Below the pieces are notes generated by a model. That model saw only the letters and a program-made list of their open reading frames with translations, was not told where the DNA came from and did no database searches. The translations under genes were made by a program, and so were the position numbers. DNA of 5,756 nucleotides from F1-20-MAGs119 sp964556145. Its GTDB lineage: Bacteria; Actinomycetota; Acidimicrobiia; Acidimicrobiales; Ilumatobacteraceae. This document shows positions 1 through 5,512 of the stretch, piece after piece; the stretch's first letter is position 1, and each line of letters begins with the position of its first letter. The stretch is from NCBI GenBank assembly GCA_964556145.1, contig CAZKVD010000106.1:1-5756 (forward strand), written 5' to 3'.

Positions 1-570
1 CTGTCATTCGTGAAGTCAGTGTCCGATCACCGCGATTTGCCCGAACTTCCGGCCGAGGTGGCGGTGGTGGGCAGATCGAACGTGGGCAAGTCGTCTCTGA
101 TCAACGCTCTGGCCAACCACAAACATCTGGCAAAAGTGTCGAAAACGCCGGGACGGACGCAGTTGATCAACTTGTTCGTCTTGTCGAATGACACCGGGGT
201 CGTCGACCTGCCCGGATATGGATATGCAGCCGTGCCGGGAAAGATTCGCGCCGGCTGGGGAAAGATGATCGAGTCGTACTTGATCGAACGAGAGAGCTTG
301 GTCGAGGTTTTGGTGTTGGTCGACGGCGAAATCGGGCCGACGAAACTCGACGTGCAGATGATCGAGTACCTGCAGGCGAACGACGTCCCGCTGCAGATCG
401 TTGCAACGAAGCACGACAAGGTGAAGTCTTCGAAGCGCGATACCCGCAAGCGCGACCTGGCCGCGGGTTGTGGTGTTGCGCAGCGTGAAGTGATGTGGGT
501 CAGTGCCGACTCGGGAGTAGGAATCGATGCGCTGCGGGGCCACATCGTTGGTGTTCTGAAAGATGAGTGA
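1..570 (+). CDS. engB: Ribosome-assembly GTPase EngB (YihA/YsxC), 5'-truncated by the window edge
   Basis: This is a cytoplasmic TRAFAC-class GTPase that assists late maturation of the 50S ribosomal subunit. Counting residues from the in-frame GTG at 10, the G motifs are complete and in order: P-loop GRSNVGKS at 21-28, switch I PGRT at 47-50, DLPG at 66-69 followed by the family's YGYA, TKHD at 133-136 and the G5 SAD near 165-167. The stretch TPGRTQLINLF is highly typical of EngB. The frame stays open to base 1, and the codons before the GTG read LSF, giving a SFVKS segment that matches the conserved F-V-x-S start of EngB proteins. The true start is therefore probably upstream of the window, with roughly 10-25 residues missing, and the GTG at 10 is internal. 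The usual D-x-R-H-x-P after the fourth strand is here VDGEIGP (104-110). The stop overlaps the next gene by 8 bp. Family assignment is very secure; the start is not visible. Confidence 0.96.
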   Translation: MSFVKSVSDHRDLPELPAEVAVVGRSNVGKSSLINALANHKHLAKVSKTPGRTQLINLFVLSNDTGVVDLPGYGYAAVPGKIRAGWGKMIESYLIERESLVEVLVLVDGEIGPTKLDVQMIEYLQANDVPLQIVATKHDKVKSSKRDTRKRDLAAGCGVAQREVMWVSADSGVGIDALRGHIVGVLKDE

Positions 571-1462
571 CAAACGCACGGGTATCGCCTGGATTCTCAC
601 TTCGGCACTGGCGTATTCACTGTTCACGGTGATGTCGAAGCGTCTGCTCGATGAAATCGATCCGACCGACGTTCTCTTCTGGCGATTCATCATCGCGACA
701 CCTGTTGCATGGTTGGTCGTGTTCGCCCGGTTTGGAAGGGGGCATGGACCGCATCCGCTGCAAGTGGAATGGCATCCGCGTTTCGCAATGGGTCTGCTGT
801 TCGGAGTTCTTGCCTGGTTTGCGTTCGTCGGTGTCGACAAGTTGCCGGGTGACCTCTACGTGATCATCATTTACACGTACCCGGCGATGGTTGCCGTCGG
901 CGCGCGGTTGCTGGGCAAGCCTGCGACGCGCCAATTGTGGACTGCAGTTGGAATCACAACCGTGGGTATTGCACTGACGGTGCCGGAAATATTCGAGGGT
1001 ACGCAGAACGCAGCTGTCTTCGGATTTGCGCTCACGCTGTTGAACGCGGGGCTGTACGCGGGTTACATCCTGTACAGCGAACGCATCGTCAACGACACCA
1101 AGGGGCACCATCTGGCAGGTGACAGTTTCGTCGCGGCCGCCTGGGGAATGCTGGGCTCAGTAGCGGTGGCGGTTGTCGTGGTGATGGCCTCGGGCGGGGT
1201 GTCGGCGCCGCAATCCGGCCTCGCAATTCTCTGCATGTTCGGCCTCGCCATCGTGAGTACGGTCATTTCGCAGACAGCGTTCTTCCTGGGCGTCACAAAA
1301 CTTGGTCCGGCCCCTGCTGCGCTTGTCGCAGCAAGTGAACCGGTGATGGCGCTGACCTGGCTCGTGTTGTTCCTGGATGAATCGATGCGTGTGATTCAGA
1401 TTGTGGGGGCGGCACTGGTCATCGTGGGTGTGGTGTGGTCTCAGCGAACGCAGTCGGCGTGA
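563..1462 (+). CDS. EamA-family (DMT superfamily) transporter, ten membrane helices
   Basis: This is a predicted inner-membrane carrier of 299 residues, the usual size for a protein with two tandem EamA domains of five helices each. Hydrophobic segments lie roughly at 8-26, 37-56, 75-93, 97-116, 124-142, 151-171, 187-210, 219-241, 246-270 and 276-293. The second repeat carries the characteristic pattern LGVTKLGPAPAALVAASEPV (242-261), then an acidic LDES (271-274) and a closing helix VGAALVIVGVVW, as in RhaT/RarD-like permeases. The ATG at 563 lies inside the end of engB, an 8-bp overlap, so translation is probably coupled. Only a weak purine stretch (gaaag) precedes the ATG. The 3' end runs 44 bp into the convergent transporter gene. 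EamA proteins move metabolites, amino acids or drugs, and the sequence gives no substrate. The call is strong at family level only. Confidence 0.93.
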   Translation: MSDKRTGIAWILTSALAYSLFTVMSKRLLDEIDPTDVLFWRFIIATPVAWLVVFARFGRGHGPHPLQVEWHPRFAMGLLFGVLAWFAFVGVDKLPGDLYVIIIYTYPAMVAVGARLLGKPATRQLWTAVGITTVGIALTVPEIFEGTQNAAVFGFALTLLNAGLYAGYILYSERIVNDTKGHHLAGDSFVAAAWGMLGSVAVAVVVVMASGGVSAPQSGLAILCMFGLAIVSTVISQTAFFLGVTKLGPAPAALVAASEPVMALTWLVLFLDESMRVIQIVGAALVIVGVVWSQRTQSA

Positions 1463-2696
1463 CGCGACGCAACGTCATTTGTGAGGCGCCGAATGCGGCG
1501 AGCAGACACGCTGCGCCGGCGATGTAGAAGGCCGTCGCGTAGCTACCTGTCGCATCGCGCAGCGCGCCCGCACCCCAAGCAGCGATTGCGGCGCCGATCT
1601 GATGGCCGGCAAAAACCCAGCCGTACACCAGTGGTCCGCGGTCGGTTCCGAATCGGCGAATGCACAGCGCCACGGTCGGCGGAACCGTTGCAACCCAGTC
1701 GAGACCGTAAAAGACCATGAATCCGATGAGGCCGAGGCCACCGTTGGCCAAGGCGGGATCCAGAAACAAGAGACTGAGTCCGCGAAACCCGTAGTAGGCG
1801 GCGAGCAGTCGAGCGGGGTCGTACCTGTCGGTCAAGGCACCGGACGCGATTGTGCCGAGAACGTCGAATCCACCGATCAAGGCGAGATAGCCCGCAGCCG
1901 TTGCTGCTGCGAAGTGGTAGTCGTGGGCAGCCGACAGGAAGTGGGTTCCGATGAGGCCGTTGGTTGACAATCCGCAGACGAGGAACGATCCCCAAAGGAG
2001 CCAGAAGATGTGGTCGTGGCGGGCTTCGTTCAGTGCGCTGAATGCCGCGCGAATCGGATTCGCGAGCATGCGTGGTGGCTCGTAGGTCTCGGCTGCTCCG
2101 ATCGGCCGCAGCCCGAGGTCTGCCGGTGAGTTGCGAAGAAAGAGAAAGACGATGGGTACGACTGCAAGAGCGCAGAGGCCAATTGTGGTTCCGACAGTGC
2201 GCCAGCCATGGTTCTCGGCCAGGTTGGTGAGTACAGGGAGAAACACCAACTGACCGCTGGCGCTGGCCGCAGTCAATGCGCCGGTGACGAGGCCTCGGTG
2301 CGCAACGAACCAACGCGACGCAACCGTCGAGGCGAAGACGGTGGCCATGCAGCCCGATCCTGCTCCGATGATGACGCCCCACAGGAGGTACAGGTGAAGC
2401 GGCGAGGTCATTCGCGTGGTTGCGAGCGCGCCGAGCGAAATCACGATCAACGCAGTCATCGTGACGCGACGCAGCCCGAAACGAAGTTGAAGGGCGGCGG
2501 CAAACGGGCCCATCAGGCCGAAAAGGATGACGTTGATGCTCACCGCGGTACCCACGGTCGAACGACTCCATCCGAATTCCTCGCGGAGAGGGTCAACGAG
2601 CACTCCGGCGGCACTCCGAAAACCAGCGGCACCAACCAGGGTGACGAACGCAACGCCAAAGATGATCCACCCGTAGTGGAGGCGCGGTTTGTTCAC
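1419..2696 (-). CDS. Major facilitator superfamily transporter, monocarboxylate/oxalate-type
   Basis: This is a 425-residue protein with about 12 predicted membrane helices in two halves, joined by a polar loop near 195-228. The N-terminus HYGWIIFGVAFVTLV, then LREEFGWSRSTVG (37-49) and SRWFVAHRGLVTGALTAA (127-144), is the pattern of MFS proteins related to monocarboxylate and oxalate:formate carriers. A second-half motif-A-like loop GALTDRYDPARLL is at 286-298. LDWVATVPPTVAL (332-344) and GWVFAGHQIGAA (359-370) are further conserved blocks of one bacterial subgroup. The start is GTG, and its GTGA overlaps the stop of the upstream tetR gene by 4 bp, so expression is probably coupled to the regulator. 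There is no clear Shine-Dalgarno sequence. The likely role is moving an organic acid or similar small molecule across the membrane; direction and substrate are unknown. The 3' end overlaps the EamA gene on the other strand. Confidence 0.95.
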   Translation of the reverse strand: MNKPRLHYGWIIFGVAFVTLVGAAGFRSAAGVLVDPLREEFGWSRSTVGTAVSINVILFGLMGPFAAALQLRFGLRRVTMTALIVISLGALATTRMTSPLHLYLLWGVIIGAGSGCMATVFASTVASRWFVAHRGLVTGALTAASASGQLVFLPVLTNLAENHGWRTVGTTIGLCALAVVPIVFLFLRNSPADLGLRPIGAAETYEPPRMLANPIRAAFSALNEARHDHIFWLLWGSFLVCGLSTNGLIGTHFLSAAHDYHFAAATAAGYLALIGGFDVLGTIASGALTDRYDPARLLAAYYGFRGLSLLFLDPALANGGLGLIGFMVFYGLDWVATVPPTVALCIRRFGTDRGPLVYGWVFAGHQIGAAIAAWGAGALRDATGSYATAFYIAGAACLLAAFGASQMTLRRVTPTAFAETTPHPR

Positions 2697-3331
2697 TGCT
2701 TCGGAGATGCGATCGATTCGCAGAGGTCGAGAATTGCGTTCAGTCCACCACGGAATGCCTCGTGCGTGACGCGTTCGACGTTTGCTTCATTGCGGGCAAC
2801 GTCGTCGAATTCGGGAACTTCGAACATGCGGTAGCGCGCACGACGGATCGAGAAGTTGTGTGGTGAGCCGGTGAAGTCCTGGACGCAGCAACCGATTCCG
2901 TAGCCCTCGATGGTTTGGTACATCCGCACGATGTCGTCGTTCTTCAGACCCATCTCCGAGAGATAACGCACGATGTTGACGCTGAGGTGGTATCCGTGAA
3001 CGGACTTTCCTTCACCGCCGATGAGGGCGAGGCCGATGTCGGGATGTCGAGCGAATGCCTCGCGCATGGCAAACACCACATCGATGATTTTCTCGCGTGG
3101 TGTCTTGCCCGATGGGTTGTGGGCCTCGAGTGCTTCGCCGAGCATTCGGTCGACCATTGCTTCGACGAGACTTTCCTTGTTCGGGAAGTGGCGATACAGC
3201 GCGGTCGCATCGACGCCGAGTTCGGCCCCGAGCGCACGCATCGACAAGGCAGCCAGGCCATGTCGATCCACGTGTCGCATTGCCGCCACGACGTAATCGT
3301 CGGGCCCGAGGGTTCCCTTGCGTCCGCTCAC
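2693..3331 (-). CDS. TetR/AcrR-family transcriptional regulator
   Basis: This is a 212-residue dimeric one-component repressor. The N-terminal DNA-binding domain spans about 10-57, with the helix-turn-helix in LSMRALGAELGVDATALYRHFPNKESL (29-55). The segment ALYRHFPNKESL is the TetR hallmark. The rest (about 75-207) is the helical ligand-binding and dimerisation domain; it ends in FRGGLNAILDLCESI, a common C-terminal pattern. It contains an adjacent Cys pair at 148-149 (GIGCCVQDF) in the presumed ligand pocket. The GTG at 3331 is the earliest start the frame allows, because an in-frame TAG lies at 3341-3343. The gene is divergent from the acyl-CoA dehydrogenase and overlaps the transporter gene by 4 bp. 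By the usual logic of divergent TetR genes it probably represses the flanking operons and itself, with a substrate or its CoA ester as inducer; that is inference. Confidence 0.95.
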   Translation of the reverse strand: MSGRKGTLGPDDYVVAAMRHVDRHGLAALSMRALGAELGVDATALYRHFPNKESLVEAMVDRMLGEALEAHNPSGKTPREKIIDVVFAMREAFARHPDIGLALIGGEGKSVHGYHLSVNIVRYLSEMGLKNDDIVRMYQTIEGYGIGCCVQDFTGSPHNFSIRRARYRMFEVPEFDDVARNEANVERVTHEAFRGGLNAILDLCESIASPKQ

Positions 3332-3337
3332 GTGCTC

Positions 3338-3366
3338 AGTCTAGGGACGACGCGAACTAGTGTCTC
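3338..3366 (-). promoter_or_regulatory. Candidate promoter of tetR, possibly giving a leaderless transcript
   Basis: Read on the minus strand, a -10 element TAGACT (3343-3338) fits the actinobacterial TANNNT pattern. It is preceded by a 17-nt spacer and a -35-like GAGACA (3366-3361), which matches 4 of 6 bases of TTGACA. Only 6 nt (GAGCAC) separate the -10 from the GTG start of tetR, so transcription would begin at or next to the start codon. That is the known geometry of leaderless mRNAs in mycobacteria and relatives. The absence of a ribosome binding site before this GTG agrees. The elements are seen by eye and have not been tested. Confidence 0.45.
3358..3363 (+). promoter_or_regulatory. 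Candidate -10 element for the dehydrogenase-hydrolase operon
   Basis: TAGTGT fits the TANNNT -10 pattern and would start transcription near 3370, leaving a leader of about 40 nt before the ATG at 3411. No convincing -35 is seen 16-18 nt upstream. The hexamer overlaps the -35 of the opposing tetR promoter (3361-3366), so the two promoters would compete. This is a weak call made from position and pattern only. Confidence 0.25.
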
Positions 3367-3376
3367 GAGAAGTCCG

Positions 3377-3395
3377 CGCCGTGCGGCGCACGTCG
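3377..3395. promoter_or_regulatory. Palindrome, candidate TetR operator
   Basis: The core cgtgcggcgcacg (3380-3392) is a perfect inverted repeat with 6-bp arms around one central base. Extending it to 3377-3395 pairs 8 of 9 positions. It lies in the only non-coding gap of the window, between the candidate plus-strand transcription start and the ribosome binding site of the dehydrogenase. A bound dimer there would block that operon. Size and symmetry suit TetR-family operators. A smaller 8-bp palindrome tctcgaga (3363-3370) is an alternative site. In GC-rich DNA such palindromes also arise by chance, hence the moderate confidence. Confidence 0.4.
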
Positions 3396-3398
3396 AAC

Positions 3399-3404
3399 AA
3401 GGGG
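3399..3404 (+). promoter_or_regulatory. Ribosome binding site that sets the dehydrogenase start
   Basis: AAGGGG matches 5 of 6 bases of AAGGAG and ends 6 nt before the ATG at 3411. It is the clearest Shine-Dalgarno sequence in the window. It favours the ATG over the in-frame GTG at 3360, which has no such sequence and would add 17 unconserved, Arg-rich residues. Confidence 0.7.
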
Positions 3405-3410
3405 AAAGAC

Positions 3411-4730
3411 ATGACCGGCCTGGGAATGCATTCGGGGATCGCCACCGACGACGCGATGAACCTCGCCATGTCCGAGAAGGCAATACCGCTCTACGAGGCA
3501 GTGAAGTCGTTCATCAAGAACGAAGTCGAGCCGATCACCGAAGAGTTCTATGCACTTGGCGAGGGCCGCGCCGACCGGTGGTCGTATGCCCCGGGTCAGC
3601 TCGAGCTGCTCGAGTCGGTGAAAGACAAGGCGAAGGCCAACGGTCTGTGGAACTTCTTCCTGCCCAACGCCGAAACCGGCGAGGGTTTGTCGAATCTCGA
3701 CTACGCCTACATCGCCATGGAATTGGGCAAGAACCCGCTCGCTTCCGAGTGCCTGAATTGCTCGGCGCCCGACACCGGCAACATGGAAGTGATCGAACGC
3801 GTTGGCACGCCCGAACAGAAGAAGCAGTGGCTCGAGCCGTTGCTCCGCGGAGAAATTCGCTCGGCGTATGCGATGACCGAGCCCGACATCGCGTCGTCTG
3901 ACGCCAAGAACATCGCGTGCCGCGCGGTCCTCGACGGTGACGAGTGGGTGATCAACGGTGAGAAGTTCTACATCTCCGGTGCCGGCGATCCGCGTTGCAA
4001 GATCATGATCGTCATGGTGCTCACCAGCCCCGACGGTCCACCTTCACGCAAGCATTCGCAGATCCTCGTGCCGATGGACGCACCGGGTGTCGAGATCCTC
4101 GGCGCGATGCACGTCTTCGGCGAGGACGACGCACCGCACGGCCACATGCCCCTGCGCTTCAACGACGTGCGTGTTCCGGCAAGCAACATGTTGCTGGGCG
4201 AAGGTCGTGGCTTCGAGATTTCGCAGGTTCGCCTTGGACCGGGTCGTATCCACCACTGCATGCGCTCCATCGGTGCGGCCGAGCGCGCGCTTGAACTGAT
4301 GGTGCGTCGCGGTCTGCATCGCGAGGCATTCGGTCGTCCGCTCACACGCCTCGGCAAGAACCCCGAAGTCATCGCCAAGGCACGCATCGAGATCGAGGCC
4401 TGCCGCCTGATGGTTCTGCGCGCCGCCAAGGCGATGGACACCATGGGCAACGCCGAGGCTCGCGTGTGGGTCAGCGCGGTCAAGGCGATGGTTCCCGAGC
4501 GCGTGTGCAAGATCATCGACGAAGCCATTCAGATGTACGGCGCAACCGGTGTGTCGCAGTGGACGCCGCTGTCGCGCATGTACGCAAGCCAGCGCACATT
4601 GCGCCTGGCCGACGGCCCGGACGAAGTGCACTGGGGTGTCGTCGGTCGCTTCGAGATCGCGCGCTACGAAAACGAGCCGCCGATCGAAAAGCCGACCGAA
4701 TACCGCGGCATGTTCTCCGGCCCCGCGTGA
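3411..4730 (+). CDS. Acyl-CoA dehydrogenase, ACAD10/11-like branch
   Basis: This is a 439-residue flavoprotein predicted to remove hydrogens at C2-C3 of an acyl-CoA, passing electrons to ETF. It shows the three usual parts: an N-terminal helical domain (about 20-150), a middle beta domain starting with AMTEPDIASSD (154-164) and reaching about 265, and a C-terminal helical domain with REAFGRPL (304-311). The blocks GDPRCKIMIVM, ILVPMDAPGVEI, FGEDDAPHGH (236-245), LLGEGRGFEISQVRLGPGRIHHCMR (261-285) and LADGPDEVH (399-407) are those of the ACAD10/ACAD11 dehydrogenase domain. In that alignment the position of the MCAD catalytic Glu376 (YEGT) is Asp401 (ADGP), as in the branch generally. Relatives include the LvaC enzyme of levulinate catabolism, which handles a 4-phosphoacyl-CoA. 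Unlike ACAD10/11 there is no fused kinase domain, and no kinase gene is in view. The start is set by the Shine-Dalgarno at 3399-3404. The stop overlaps the hydrolase start by 4 bp. Family secure, substrate unknown. Confidence 0.95.
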   Translation: MTGLGMHSGIATDDAMNLAMSEKAIPLYEAVKSFIKNEVEPITEEFYALGEGRADRWSYAPGQLELLESVKDKAKANGLWNFFLPNAETGEGLSNLDYAYIAMELGKNPLASECLNCSAPDTGNMEVIERVGTPEQKKQWLEPLLRGEIRSAYAMTEPDIASSDAKNIACRAVLDGDEWVINGEKFYISGAGDPRCKIMIVMVLTSPDGPPSRKHSQILVPMDAPGVEILGAMHVFGEDDAPHGHMPLRFNDVRVPASNMLLGEGRGFEISQVRLGPGRIHHCMRSIGAAERALELMVRRGLHREAFGRPLTRLGKNPEVIAKARIEIEACRLMVLRAAKAMDTMGNAEARVWVSAVKAMVPERVCKIIDEAIQMYGATGVSQWTPLSRMYASQRTLRLADGPDEVHWGVVGRFEIARYENEPPIEKPTEYRGMFSGPA

Positions 4731-5512
4731 ATCTGAATTACGAACTGGCGGGCACCGGCCCGCGAGTGCTCTTCTTCAACGGTTCGGGCGCGACGCTCGA
4801 AGGTTCCGCGGCAATCATCAGCGGACTGCGCGAGTTCGCCAACGTCCTTGCGCACGACCAACGTGGCCTGGGCAAGACGGGGATCATCGACGGCCCGTTC
4901 ACCATGGCGCAGTACGCGCGTGATGCGGCCGATTTGCTCGACCACGTCGGTTGGACATCGTGCATCGTCGTTGGCATCAGCTTCGGTGGCATGGTCGCGC
5001 AAGAATTCGCGGTCACGTATCCCGAGCGCGTCGAGAAACTGGTTCTGCTCTGCACGGGCGCCGGCGGTGAAGCGGGATCGTCGTATCCGTTGCACGCCGA
5101 CGTCGACCTCGACCCGGCGGTGCGCGCCGACAAGCAAGTGCCGATTTTCGACACACGTTTCACCGCCGACTATCTCGCCAATGACAATTTTGCAGCTGCG
5201 TTGGCAAAGATGTTGCGTGACCGAGAGTTCGTGCCCAAGACCGACGAGGTGCGCAGAGGAGAAGTGATGCAGCTCGAGGCCCGTCGGCACCACGACGTTG
5301 CCAATCGTCTGCACCGCATCACCTGCCCAACCCTCGTCATGGCCGGCCGCTACGACGGCATCGCACCCGTAGCCAACAGCGAGGCCATTGCCGCACGCGT
5401 TCCGAACGCCGAACTTCGCGTCTACGAAGGCGGACACCTTTTCATCGTGCAGGATCCCGCCGCCATGGCCGATATCCGCAACGTTGTTGTCACCGGCCGC
5501 GGAACGGCCTGA
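4727..5512 (+). CDS. Alpha/beta-fold hydrolase
   Basis: This is a 261-residue serine hydrolase of the alpha/beta fold. The triad is visible: nucleophile Ser85 in the elbow GISFGG (83-88), Asp210 in AGRYDGIAP, and His237 in EGGHLF. The oxyanion-hole loop reads FFNGSGAT (16-23) with Asn in place of the common His. HDQRGLGKT (43-51) is the conserved strand-4 loop. A cap region lies about 120-195. The real start is the GTG at 4727: its GTGA overlaps the dehydrogenase stop, and the fold begins immediately with NLNYELAGTGPRVLFFNGSG. There is no Shine-Dalgarno, so translation is probably coupled. The tail after QDPAAMADI (242-250) reads RNVVVTGRGTA rather than the usual hydrophobic last helix, and it lies over the convergent pirin gene. 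In this operon it could cleave an ester, lactone or thioester linked to the dehydrogenase substrate; that is inference. Confidence 0.93.
   Translation: MNLNYELAGTGPRVLFFNGSGATLEGSAAIISGLREFANVLAHDQRGLGKTGIIDGPFTMAQYARDAADLLDHVGWTSCIVVGISFGGMVAQEFAVTYPERVEKLVLLCTGAGGEAGSSYPLHADVDLDPAVRADKQVPIFDTRFTADYLANDNFAAALAKMLRDREFVPKTDEVRRGEVMQLEARRHHDVANRLHRITCPTLVMAGRYDGIAPVANSEAIAARVPNAELRVYEGGHLFIVQDPAAMADIRNVVVTGRGTA

Noticed and set aside
16..840. 274-residue open frame on the minus strand opposite engB and the EamA gene
   Set aside because: It lies antisense to two secure genes, has low-complexity His/Arg/Gln-rich translation, no recognisable domain and crosses a gene boundary; typical GC-rich shadow frame.
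1543..2571. 342-residue minus-strand frame inside the MFS gene
   Set aside because: It is the out-of-frame reading of the transporter, very rich in Arg and Ser, with no membrane helices or motifs.
3329..3334. cacgtg and the nearby actagt (3356-3361) as regulatory palindromes
   Set aside because: Six-base palindromes are expected by chance and neither extends; the 13-bp palindrome at 3380-3392 is a better candidate.
3360..3410. GTG start at 3360 for the acyl-CoA dehydrogenase
   Set aside because: It would add 17 unconserved residues, has no ribosome binding site and would lie inside the candidate -10; the ATG at 3411 has a good Shine-Dalgarno.
2915..3901. 328-residue plus-strand frame spanning the control region
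   Set aside because: It runs antisense through tetR and then out of frame into the dehydrogenase gene. No domain is seen, and both overlapped genes are certain.
4466..4726. Upstream start at 4466 for the hydrolase
   Set aside because: The added 87 residues are an out-of-frame reading of the dehydrogenase gene. The alpha/beta fold begins right at the GTG at 4727.
4664..5437. 257-residue minus-strand frame opposite the hydrolase
   Set aside because: It is an antisense shadow of the hydrolase with no motif, while the plus-strand frame has a full catalytic triad.
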